Below, piece by piece: positions 1 to 6,323 of a stretch of 9,534 bases of DNA. The notes under the pieces are model-generated. The model ran no database searches. It saw only the letters and a list, made by a program, of their open reading frames with translations, and had not been told where the DNA came from. How positions within the stretch are numbered: position 1 is the first letter of the stretch; every line of letters starts with the position of its first letter. The translations under genes and the position numbers were made by a program. The stretch comes from Acidobacteriota bacterium. Lineage in GTDB: Bacteria > Acidobacteriota > UBA890. The DNA lies in assembly GCA_022563115.1 (NCBI GenBank), contig JADFNY010000113.1:1-9534 (forward strand), in the 5' to 3' direction.

Positions 1-676
1 AGCGCTCGTCGGTCAAGGTCGGACCCACATGACAGGTGGCGCAATTCCCCTGGCCGCGAAAGATCGTCAGTCCGCGGCGGGCTTGCGCCGATAGCGCGTC
101 ACGGTCGCCGTTCATGTAGCGGTCGATACGCGAGTTTCCCGACAGGATGGTGCGCACGTAGCTCGCTAGTGCCCGGCCCAGATCGTCGGCCGTGATCGTT
201 CGCCCGAAAGCTGCCTGAAAGAGGGCGGGATACTGGCGATGATCCTGCAGCCGCTCGAGAACGTCCGGGACAGTGAGGTCCATTTCTTTTCGGTCTTGAA
301 TCGGTTGCAGGACCTGCGCTTCAAGGCTTGCGATGCGACCGTCCCAGAAGAACGTGGCGCCATAGCCGCGGTTGACGAGCGTCGGCACGTTACGTGTGCC
401 CGTGCGGCCGAAGATGCCCACAGCGACTGGCCGGCCGTCGGTGAAGGCGCGCTCGGGCTCATGGCAGGTGACGCACGCAACGCGTCGGTCGCGAGACAGG
501 ATGGTGTCCGAGAACAGGCGGCGCCCCAGGGTCACCTTCTCGCGGGTGAGAGGATTGTCTTCGGGGACGGGCATGTAGAGATCGAGCCCTAAGGGAACCT
601 CTGGTCGCTGCCGTTCGGGCGCGAGCTGAGCCGCGACCGGCACCGCAAGGAGAGCGAGAGCTACCAGAGGTGCCAT
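1..676 (-). CDS. Di-haem cytochrome c peroxidase / MauG-family protein, N-terminal part (runs off left edge)
   Basis: This is a periplasmic c-type di-haem protein of the bacterial cytochrome c peroxidase/MauG family, whose members reduce H2O2 with electrons from small cytochromes or carry out related oxidations. The visible 225 residues start with a hydrophobic signal peptide (APLVALALLAVPVAA, residues 2-16). They contain two haem-binding CXXCH motifs, CVTCH at 68-72 and CATCH at 212-216. Between them lie the family-typical stretches RNVPTLVN (about 95-102), FFWDGR (109-114) and SLEAQVLQPI (117-126). The C-terminal haem domain is beyond the window. The ATG at 676 is chosen because it directly precedes the signal peptide. 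An in-frame GTG at 709 would add 11 residues, and neither start has a well-spaced Shine-Dalgarno. The gene follows the propeller gene on the same strand after about 40-75 bases and may be cotranscribed with it. The family call is firm; the exact substrate (true peroxidase or MauG-like oxidase) is not. Confidence 0.9.
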   Translation of the reverse strand, partial: MAPLVALALLAVPVAAQLAPERQRPEVPLGLDLYMPVPEDNPLTREKVTLGRRLFSDTILSRDRRVACVTCHEPERAFTDGRPVAVGIFGRTGTRNVPTLVNRGYGATFFWDGRIASLEAQVLQPIQDRKEMDLTVPDVLERLQDHRQYPALFQAAFGRTITADDLGRALASYVRTILSGNSRIDRYMNGDRDALSAQARRGLTIFRGQGNCATCHVGPTLTDER

Positions 677-751
677 GAGCCGTAGGTCGGCTGATGGTTC
701 GTGGCTCACCGCGGAACAACCGATCTGTCCCGTCCCCTCCTTTGCACGAGC

Positions 752-1729
752 CTACCGGCCGGAGTGGTCTTCAAGCTCCGGCAGGAAGTTCTCCATCACC
801 CACAGCTCGGAGCCCCCGTCACCCCGCCCCCCGCTGGAGAACGCGATGCGCTGCCCATCGGGATGTACGCTGAGACCTCCCAACCCTAGCTCGCCCATGG
901 GCCGGCCGAGCTTTTCCGGTTCGCCGCCGTCCGGAGAGATACGCCAGAGCTCCATGTTGCCGCGGGGGCCTTTCTCGAAAAGAAGGTGGCGCCCATCGGG
1001 CATCCACGCGACGCCGCCGATTCGAATGCCTTGCTCCTGCTCCTCTTGTGAGAATCGAAGCAGTTCCCTGGACTCCCCCGTAGCCGAGATGACCTTCAGG
1101 CCACCCCTCAGGCTTTCGCGAAGCGCCAACTGCCAGCCATCGGGCGACCTGAGCACGCTTCCAGCCCAATTAAACGCAAGGCCGCGCGCGATTTCCTTCT
1201 CCTGGCCGGTTTCCAGGTTACGCATCAGGACCCGCGCCCTTCTGCTGGCATGGTCCGAGGACACGTAGAAAATCGCCTTCCCGTCAGGAGACCAGTCCGC
1301 CCAGCTGGTGGTCGCCTCAGGCCCCATCTGCACAATGGGCTTGACCTCACCGGTCTGCGCGTCGATCCGGTAGACACCCTGGCGACCCTTGTGGTCTCTG
1401 GCGGTGGCGAGAAGGGAGCCACCGTCTGGCGACCAACGAGGACGAAACGCTTTAGTCGTCAGCTTCAGCGGGAGCTCACGCTCCTCGCCGGTTTCGACCG
1501 AGCGAATCACGAGCACCCACCCTGATGATTCAAACCCGGTGGAGGGAACGGGATCCCGCCGCGAGACGTATGCGAGGTATTGGCCGTCGGGCGACCAGTC
1601 GGGTCCATAATTTTCGCCTGTGAACCGCCCGATCTGCTCCGGTGGGGCGAGACTCTCGCCGGTGGCCAGATCGAGTGTGCCGACATACACATCTTGTCCC
1701 GCGTTGGACTCCATAGTAGAACGAACCAT
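752..1729 (-). CDS. PD40/TolB-like beta-propeller, C-terminal fragment of a frameshifted gene
   Basis: This frame encodes the second half of a WD40-like (PD40, TolB-type) beta-propeller. It has six repeats recognisable by the x-PDG turn: SPDGQYLAYVSR, SPDGGSLLATAR, SPDGKAIFYVSSD, SPDGWQLALRES, MPDGRHLLFEKG and HPDGQRIAFSSG. The ATG at 1729 is probably not a real start. The first residues (MVRSTMESNA) are an out-of-frame reading of the upstream gene's NGSFYYGVQ, and homology to the propeller resumes only at about GQDVYVGTLDLATG. Propellers of this kind are protein-protein or ligand-binding scaffolds, with no catalytic residues visible. If the frameshift is real, this part is translated only if ribosomes restart here. 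It ends in TAG, 42-75 bases before the peroxidase start. Confidence 0.75.
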   Translation of the reverse strand: MVRSTMESNAGQDVYVGTLDLATGESLAPPEQIGRFTGENYGPDWSPDGQYLAYVSRRDPVPSTGFESSGWVLVIRSVETGEERELPLKLTTKAFRPRWSPDGGSLLATARDHKGRQGVYRIDAQTGEVKPIVQMGPEATTSWADWSPDGKAIFYVSSDHASRRARVLMRNLETGQEKEIARGLAFNWAGSVLRSPDGWQLALRESLRGGLKVISATGESRELLRFSQEEQEQGIRIGGVAWMPDGRHLLFEKGPRGNMELWRISPDGGEPEKLGRPMGELGLGGLSVHPDGQRIAFSSGGRGDGGSELWVMENFLPELEDHSGR

Positions 1730-2909
1730 TCCGCGTCAACCCAAGCGGCCGGACATTTCCTATGTTCGCCTTGATGAGACGAGGGGACCCCTGGGGTCTT
1801 CCCTCGGCGACGGAAACGACCCAGGCATCGGTACTGCCGGTACGGTCACTGGCAAAGAGGATTTGGTTGCCGTCCGGCGCCCAGCCGAGCACCCAGTCGT
1901 TGGCGGGGTGCTGGACCAAGGTAACTTCGCGACTGCCATCGGCAGCGAGGACGAAGATGTCCCGCTCCGGAGCGTCTTCCGTTGTGGGAAAGTCGTACAC
2001 GATGTACTGCCCGTCGGGTGAGAAGCTCATCTTGACTGGAAGGCGCCAATCCAGCGTTTTGAGCACTAGGACCGATCCATCCGTCGTCGAGATCAACACG
2101 ATCTGGGTCGTTCGATCGTTCCTGGTGAAGGTCGCCAGCACAAGCTTCCCATCCGGCGACCAATCCCTTGGTTGGATGCTATAGACGTCCTCGTTGCGAT
2201 AGAGAACGCGCGGCTTGACGAGGTCGCCGGCCGGGGTGACTGAAGCGACGCGGAGGTCCGCGAACGGCGGTTCACTGGTGAAGTCCCACCAGACGTAAGC
2301 GATTTGCTGGCCGTCGGGCGAGATGGCGGAACCCAAGGCGTACCCGGGGCCCGCTGTCCCAGTGAGGCGGCGGTTCTCGCCCGTGGTGAGATCCCGGACC
2401 GCAATATCACCACCCGTCGAAAAGTCCACAAAAGAGAGGTACCGTCCATCAGGAGTTACGGTGCCCGTGACATTCACCTCACGACCGGCCCAGACCCGGC
2501 GGGCCACCATCCCCACGTCAGCGGTAGTGGTTGCCCCGGCAGACTGGGTCAGGGCGGCGAGCCGGGTGCGGGCCTCTGCGACCAGCTCCGACTGGTCCCC
2601 GTACTCGCGCAACAGCTGTTCGTAGGCCTCGCGCGCCTCGGGCATGCCGAGCTTCTCGTAGCAGGCGCCGATGCGGACGAGCGCCTGTGCCGCCAGAGTC
2701 CTGTCGTCGGGGGCCGCGTCGAGCACGCGGCGGTAGATCGCGATGGCTTCTTCGAGCTTGCCGTCGGCCCGTTCTTTCAGCAGCGCCTGCTGGAAGAGAT
2801 CCGAACCGCTCTGCTGTACAGCGGTCGCGGCCACGACGGATCCTCCATCGGCGACCCCGTGCAGCACGACGAGCATTACGATCACGGCTCGCAGTGAATG
2901 TCGCATCAT
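1530..2909 (-). CDS. Secreted TPR + PD40 propeller protein, N-terminal fragment of a frameshifted gene
   Basis: This is the first part of an exported protein with an N-terminal TPR region followed by a TolB-like propeller, an architecture common in Acidobacteriota. From the ATG at 2909, residues 1-28 form a signal peptide (MMRHSLRAVIVMLVVLHGVA). Residues about 33-120 hold two TPR-like helical hairpins (DLFQQALLKERADGKLEEAI; LVRIGACYEKLGMPEAREAY). From about 135 onward PD40 blades follow: TPDGRYLSF, SPDGQQIAYVWW, SPDGKLVLATF, SPDGQYIVYDF, APDGNQILFASDR. The start is set by a GGAGG six bases upstream of this ATG. ATGs at 2915 and 2906 are also in frame but are spaced 0 and 9 bases from it. After NGSFYYGVQ the frame is wrong: the last roughly 57 residues before the stop at 1530 are an arginine-rich misreading of the next blade. 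The role is unknown; a periplasmic binding or scaffold function is inferred. Confidence 0.8.
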   Translation of the reverse strand: MMRHSLRAVIVMLVVLHGVADGGSVVAATAVQQSGSDLFQQALLKERADGKLEEAIAIYRRVLDAAPDDRTLAAQALVRIGACYEKLGMPEAREAYEQLLREYGDQSELVAEARTRLAALTQSAGATTTADVGMVARRVWAGREVNVTGTVTPDGRYLSFVDFSTGGDIAVRDLTTGENRRLTGTAGPGYALGSAISPDGQQIAYVWWDFTSEPPFADLRVASVTPAGDLVKPRVLYRNEDVYSIQPRDWSPDGKLVLATFTRNDRTTQIVLISTTDGSVLVLKTLDWRLPVKMSFSPDGQYIVYDFPTTEDAPERDIFVLAADGSREVTLVQHPANDWVLGWAPDGNQILFASDRTGSTDAWVVSVAEGRPQGSPRLIKANIGNVRPLGLTRNGSFYYGVQRGTRCVCRHTRSGHRRESRPTGADRAVHRRKLWTRLVARRPIPRIRLAAGSRSLHRV

Positions 2910-2915
2910 CTTCAT

Positions 2916-2920
2916 CCTCC
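2916..2920 (-). promoter_or_regulatory. Shine-Dalgarno GGAGG of the TPR-PD40 gene
   Basis: On the minus strand GGAGG is followed by ATGAAGATGATG. The ATG at 2909 lies six bases after it, an ideal distance. The ATG at 2915 directly abuts it and cannot use it. This site decides the start of the propeller gene. Confidence 0.7.
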
Positions 2921-2963
2921 GAGTTGTGGTGGAACACCGTTCGACCCGGAGGCTACCGGCTCG

Positions 2964-3058
2964 CTGATGCGCGAAGGTCATGGGCTTGTACCCGACTTGC
3001 AAAATGTTTGTTCCCGGCGTGTAAGCGTCGTGCACGAGCGATGTCATGGACTTGTACC
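2964..3058. promoter_or_regulatory. 11-bp phased array of TG[T/C] half-sites, candidate operator for the OmpR/PhoB-type regulator
   Basis: Read on the plus strand, heptamers with core TGT or TGC recur at exact 11-bp steps: 2975 AGGTCAT, 2986 TTGTACC, 2997 TTGCAAA, 3008 TTGTTCC, 3019 GTGTAAG, 3030 GTGCACG, 3041 ATGTCAT, 3052 TTGTACC. The third position is G in all eight, the second is T in seven of eight, and the fourth is always T or C. A weaker ninth unit, CTGATGC, sits at 2964. The first and last pairs are nearly identical 16-mers (GTCATGGRCTTGTACC, 2977-2992 and 3043-3058), 66 bp or six units apart. OmpR/PhoB-family regulators bind head-to-tail half-sites with 10-11 bp spacing, and the PhoB box is 7+4+7 with TGTCAT halves. 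The last two units overlap the final codons of the regulator gene. The array lies 55-150 bases upstream of the propeller gene. Binding itself is inferred. Confidence 0.6.
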
Positions 3059-3751
3059 TTCCTCTGCGGACCCCACCCACTTGTAGCCGACACCGTGCAC
3101 CGTCAGCAGGTAGCGTGGCTTCGACGGATTGGGCTCGATCGCCGTGCGCAGCGAGGCAACGTGGTTGTCGACCGTACGCGTCGTCGGATTGGCCTCGTAA
3201 CCCCACACCTCGTCGAGCAGCTCGGCGCGGGTAACGACCGATCCGGCTCGGGCGACGAGGGCGCGCAACAACCCGAACTCCTTGGGCGTCAGGGTCAGCC
3301 GCTCATCGCCCTTGTGCGCATCGTAGCTGCGGAAGTCGACGACCACGTCGCCGACGCGAACCTGCTCGGGCGCCCGCGCCTGCGAGCCGGCAGTGCGACG
3401 CAGAAGCGCTCTCACGCGGGCCAGGAGCTCACGCACCGAGAACGGCTTGGTGACGTAGTCGTCGGCGCCGAGGTCCAACCCGAGGACACGATCGGCTTCG
3501 TCCGAGCGCGCCGTCAGCATGAGAACCGGCGTGTCGATTTCGGCCTCGCGGATCTTCTTGCAGATCTCGTAGCCGCTCATCCCGGGCAGCATCAAGTCCA
3601 GGATCAGGAGATCGGGAGGGTGTTCGAAGAACCGCCGGCACCCCTCGATACCGTCGCCTATCCCGTCGACTCGATGGCCCTCGGATTCGAGGTTGTCGAC
3701 CAGACCCTCGAGGATGGCGGCATCGTCTTCAATGACCAAGATCTTCGTCAC
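3044..3751 (-). CDS. OmpR/PhoB-family response regulator
   Basis: This is a 235-residue two-domain DNA-binding response regulator, a normal length for the family. The receiver domain (about 1-118) has the acidic pair D9/D10, phospho-acceptor D52 in LLILDLMLPG, T80 in LMLTAR and K102 in DDYVTKPF, so phosphotransfer chemistry looks intact. The C-terminal winged helix (about 133-230) shows LTPKEFGLLRAL, the recognition-helix region TRTVDNHVASLRTAI and the wing LLTVHGVGYKW, typical of OmpR/PhoB proteins. It starts with GTG overlapping the kinase stop codon (GTGA) and has GGAGG nine bases upstream, so it is translationally coupled to the kinase. The target genes are not known. The phased half-site array just after its coding end, and two half-sites before the kinase, are the obvious candidates. 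PhoB itself is only one member of this family, so I do not name it phoB. Confidence 0.95.
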   Translation of the reverse strand: MTKILVIEDDAAILEGLVDNLESEGHRVDGIGDGIEGCRRFFEHPPDLLILDLMLPGMSGYEICKKIREAEIDTPVLMLTARSDEADRVLGLDLGADDYVTKPFSVRELLARVRALLRRTAGSQARAPEQVRVGDVVVDFRSYDAHKGDERLTLTPKEFGLLRALVARAGSVVTRAELLDEVWGYEANPTTRTVDNHVASLRTAIEPNPSKPRYLLTVHGVGYKWVGSAEEGTSP

Positions 3752-5658
3752 GACGCCGTTCCTCCAGAATGCTCGTCACCGCCGGCGATGGGCAAGCGCA
3801 GGGAGAACGTGCTCCCCTTTCCGGGCTCGCTGTCGACGTCGATACGGGCGCCGTGGGCTTCGGCGATGTGCGCCACGATCGTCAATCCCAAGCCGGTCCC
3901 CGGGACTTGCGATCGGTCTGCGGCGGCTGCGCGGAAGAATTCGTCGAAGATCTTGCCGCGGTCGGCCTCGTTGATGCCAATGCCCCGGTCGCGCACCGAA
4001 ATCACCGCTTCGTCACCCTCGAGTTGCAGCGAAAGGTCGATTTTCTGCCGGCCGTTGGAGTACTTGACTGCGTTCGAGACAAGGTTGACGACCGCCTGCT
4101 CGATCGCATCCGCATCGGCGACGACGGCGGGCACGGCATCGTCGATCGCCGTCTCCAGCGAGTACCCCTGGCGCGCGAGCTGGTGCTTCAGCGCGTTAAT
4201 CGCCCGCCGTAGCGGCTCCTGCAACCGCACGGTTTCCAACGCATAGTGTTTTTCACCGCGTTCGATCTTCGAAAAATCCAAGACATTGTCGAGCAGTCGG
4301 CTCAGCCGCTCGCTCTCCGCGAGGATCGTATCCACGTACCGCTTTCGTTTCTCCGGCGCGAGGCGATCTCGCTGTAGCGTCTCGGCAAACATTCGCACCG
4401 CGGTCAGGGGTGTTTTCAGCTCGTGCGAAACACTGGCAACAAAGCGCGAGCGCATTTCGATCAGCCTCGCTTCACGCCGAATGTCGCGCGTTACGAACCA
4501 CGCTCCGAAAGCGGTCACGCTGACGACGACGAAGAGGACTCCGGCGTACAACAGTCGTCGAAGCCGGGACGCCGCGGCCAAATCGGCATCGAAGGCCTCC
4601 GGAAACCGTACGAAGATGCCCGGAAACCTCGCCCCCAGGGGCACGCTGACGGCGGAACCTACCGTCGTGAGACCGAGATCCTCCGTCGCGGCGCTCGTTT
4701 CGGCGAGGAGGTGTTCTGCCCGGACGACCGTGACGGTGCTTTCCTCTCCTCCGGGCGTGAAACCGACGAGCCACAAGGGCTCGCCGCGAGCCGCGAGCCA
4801 CAGCCGCGGCTCTGGCGTATTCGTACGGGTCAGGCCCGCGGTCGCGAGCAGACTTCCGAATTCGTCACGCAGGGATTCGAGCCGGCCCGAGCGAGCCAGA
4901 AGCGATTCGACGAGGTCTGCCGGCGTTTCCCCTCTCCCCTCGACGGTTTCGCCTTGCCCCTCGCCGGGCGGCCGCTCGATTCGGTGCGCTGCGATTGTTC
5001 TCAAGGTCGCGGGCGCCAGCCACGGAAAGTCCTCGAAAAGGCCGTTCAGGCTTACCCCCACGTCGGGCGCGAGCGAGGCCGGCAAGCGTTCGGCCTGCGC
5101 GATCGCGAACACGGCAAAGGGCAAGCCGTACTCGTCGGTGATCGCAAGCGGCGTTTGCAGCAGCTCACCGACGTGCGCGGCCGCCGCCTCGACGTGCCCG
5201 CCGCTGATGAAGGAACGCGCCAGATTGAGACGGGCGAGAGCCTTCGGCGTCTCGCGCGCCGCCAACCGCAGAGCGTGGCTGTAGGCCTCGGCTGCGGCAG
5301 AGTAGTCGGCGTCGGTGAACTCCAGGAGCTCTCCTCGCGACAGCTCTCGCCGAAACTCGTCAGTAACCGCAGACAGCTCCGATCGCGACCGTTCGAGATC
5401 GATTTCCCATGGAAGGAAGATCTTGTTCTGCTGCCACGCCAGCGTGGCGACGACCGCTCCGCGGGCGGGGGATTGCAGTCCTTCCACCAACTGCAGGTTC
5501 AGCTCCCGCGCCGCCACCCGCCGTCTCTCGAGGAGCCGTGCGTCCTGGAGCTCGTCTTCTTGGAGGAGCAGTCGGATACCGACGGCGGTCAGCAGCAGGC
5601 TAGGGATCACCACCGCCGCACAGAATAGAATGATCTGCTTGTGGAAGCTGGCGTGCAT
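3748..5658 (-). CDS. Membrane sensor histidine kinase with large extracytoplasmic domain
   Basis: This is an inner-membrane sensor kinase of 636 residues from the ATG at 5658, partner of the downstream regulator. The first membrane segment is at about 9-32 and the second at about 369-390, leaving some 335 residues outside the cytoplasm. The cytoplasmic part has an H box SHELKTPL with phospho-acceptor His412, an N box NLVSNAVKYS (525-534), a G1 box DRGIGI (557-562), an F region IFDEFFRA and a G2 box GTGLGL (587-592), so HisKA and HATPase_c appear complete. No clear HAMP or PAS domain is seen between the second segment and His412. The outer domain is unusual: about 113-170 looks like TPR hairpins (ADYSAAAEAYSHALRLA, ALARLNLARSFISGG). 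An in-frame TTG at 5679 would add seven residues, but it falls almost at the predicted transcription start, so ATG is preferred. The signal sensed is unknown. Confidence 0.93.
   Translation of the reverse strand: MHASFHKQIILFCAAVVIPSLLLTAVGIRLLLQEDELQDARLLERRRVAARELNLQLVEGLQSPARGAVVATLAWQQNKIFLPWEIDLERSRSELSAVTDEFRRELSRGELLEFTDADYSAAAEAYSHALRLAARETPKALARLNLARSFISGGHVEAAAAHVGELLQTPLAITDEYGLPFAVFAIAQAERLPASLAPDVGVSLNGLFEDFPWLAPATLRTIAAHRIERPPGEGQGETVEGRGETPADLVESLLARSGRLESLRDEFGSLLATAGLTRTNTPEPRLWLAARGEPLWLVGFTPGGEESTVTVVRAEHLLAETSAATEDLGLTTVGSAVSVPLGARFPGIFVRFPEAFDADLAAASRLRRLLYAGVLFVVVSVTAFGAWFVTRDIRREARLIEMRSRFVASVSHELKTPLTAVRMFAETLQRDRLAPEKRKRYVDTILAESERLSRLLDNVLDFSKIERGEKHYALETVRLQEPLRRAINALKHQLARQGYSLETAIDDAVPAVVADADAIEQAVVNLVSNAVKYSNGRQKIDLSLQLEGDEAVISVRDRGIGINEADRGKIFDEFFRAAAADRSQVPGTGLGLTIVAHIAEAHGARIDVDSEPGKGSTFSLRLPIAGGDEHSGGTAS
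3761..3765 (-). promoter_or_regulatory. Shine-Dalgarno GGAGG for the response regulator
   Basis: GGAGG lies inside the last codons of the kinase (HSGGTAS), nine bases before the regulator GTG at 3751. It supports the GTG start and coupled translation. Confidence 0.6.
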
Positions 5659-5688
5659 GGCGCCTTGAGGGCTGCGCAAGAGGATCCC

Positions 5689-5719
5689 ATTGTACGAATC
5701 CCAGGCTTCCTTTTGTCAT
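5689..5719 (-). promoter_or_regulatory. Putative sigma70-like promoter of the kinase-regulator operon
   Basis: On the minus strand ATGACA (5719-5714, five of six to TTGACA) and TACAAT (5694-5689, five of six to TATAAT) are separated by 19 bases, slightly long but possible. Transcription would start near 5682, about 24 bases before the kinase ATG at 5658. The -35 hexamer is also the first of the two TGT half-sites at 5713-5730, so a regulator bound there would act directly at the promoter. Confidence 0.4.
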
Positions 5720-5730
5720 CGATTTGTAAA
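5713..5730. promoter_or_regulatory. Paired half-sites resembling a Pho-box at the kinase promoter
   Basis: On the plus strand TTGTCAT (5713-5719), a 4-bp spacer CGAT and TTGTAAA (5724-5730) form a 7+4+7 direct repeat. It matches 11 of 14 fixed positions of the E. coli PhoB consensus CTGTCAT-N4-CTGTMAY as I remember it. It also resembles the pairs in the array at 2975-3058 and has the same orientation relative to its downstream minus-strand gene. A further TTGTACG at 5690 overlaps the -10 but is one base out of 11-bp phase. Autoregulation of the two-component operon is inferred. The site also lies 36 bases upstream of the divergent ceramidase-like gene. Confidence 0.45.
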
Positions 5731-5765
5731 GTGCGGCACCGAACCCGAAAGGTGGGTCGACGAGA

Positions 5766-6323
5766 ATGATGTTAAACGTGGCGGGCGAATCCCCAAGAGC
5801 CATGATCCGCGTCGTCAATTGCCTGAGCCTGTTGATGCTCGCTGTCCCGCAGCTCGCTTACGCTCAGCTGAGCGCTGGCGTGGCGAGAGCCGATGTCACT
5901 CCGCCCATCGGAGGGCCGATGTACGGGTACGGCGCGCGGGGCACCAACGTTTCCCAGGGCGTGCACGACTCTCTATACGCGAAGGCGATCGTGCTGAATG
6001 ACCAGCGTCAGAAGCTGGCCGTTGTCACCCTTGATCTGGGGTCGATCTCGGCCGAGAGCGTTTCAAACATCAAGGCAATCGTCAGACAACGAACCGATAT
6101 CGAACATGTGCTCCTGGTGGCTTCGCACACGCACTCGGGGCCCCGAGCGACGCCCGATTTTCCGTCGGCGACGAGCCCCTGGATTCGTGAGGCCGAAGAG
6201 AAGATCGCCCAAGCCGTCATCGAGGCCGACGAGCGCATGGTTCCCGTTCGCATCGGCGTCGGCTGGGGTGAGGTTCGGGAAGGCCACAACCGCCGCATGA
6301 TTGGTGCTGACGGTGAGCCGTGA
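5766..6323 (+). CDS. Neutral/alkaline ceramidase-like hydrolase, N-terminal fragment of a frameshifted gene
   Basis: This is the first part of a secreted hydrolase of the neutral/alkaline non-lysosomal ceramidase family, zinc enzymes that cleave the amide bond of ceramides. Residues 13-33 (MIRVVNCLSLLMLAVPQLAYA, then Q34) are a textbook signal peptide. Next come the family N-terminus AGVARADVTPPIGGPMYGYG (38-57) and the zinc-site motif SHTHSGP (120-126). The ATG at 5766 is taken because AGGTGG lies about ten bases upstream. The ATG at 5802 would place the signal peptide exactly at the N-terminus and is equally plausible. The frame stops at TGA 6321-6323, right after GHNRRMIGADGEP, where the family continues with a xMFW sequence; that continuation is found in the next frame. 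The gene is divergent from the kinase operon. Confidence 0.8.
   Translation: MMLNVAGESPRAMIRVVNCLSLLMLAVPQLAYAQLSAGVARADVTPPIGGPMYGYGARGTNVSQGVHDSLYAKAIVLNDQRQKLAVVTLDLGSISAESVSNIKAIVRQRTDIEHVLLVASHTHSGPRATPDFPSATSPWIREAEEKIAQAVIEADERMVPVRIGVGWGEVREGHNRRMIGADGEP

Larger units (their letters stand above)
752..2909 (-). pseudogene. Single TPR-PD40 propeller gene interrupted by a +1 frameshift near 1703
   Basis: The two fragments above read as one 718-residue protein if one base is removed at about 1703. The minus strand reads GTC CAA CGC GGG ACA; without the C of CGC it reads GTC CAA GCG GGA CAA GAT GTG, or VQAGQDV. This joins FYYGVQ to AGQDVYVGTLDLATG, which is what the propeller family would be expected to show. 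The repaired protein has about 11 PD40 units after the TPR region, all in one frame, with no other stop. A single-base change in an otherwise undegraded gene fits either a recent mutation or an assembly error. Confidence 0.8.

Noticed and set aside
1507..1729. The ATG at 1729 as a genuine start for a separate propeller protein
   Set aside because: No Shine-Dalgarno precedes it, and its first residues are an out-of-frame reading of conserved upstream propeller sequence.
1620..2184. Plus-strand frames opposite the propeller gene
   Set aside because: They mirror the PD40 repeats (recurring SGD/PSG motifs are the reverse complement of SPDG codons) and have no independent support.
3044..3751. Naming the regulator phoB and the kinase phoR
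   Set aside because: The half-sites resemble a Pho box, but the kinase lacks the PAS-type PhoR layout and no phosphate genes are nearby; family level is all that is supported.
2531..4246. A 571-residue plus-strand frame across the regulator and part of the propeller and kinase genes
   Set aside because: It is antisense to well-supported genes, very rich in Arg/Pro/Ser, has no domain motif, and arises from high-GC third positions of the minus-strand codons.
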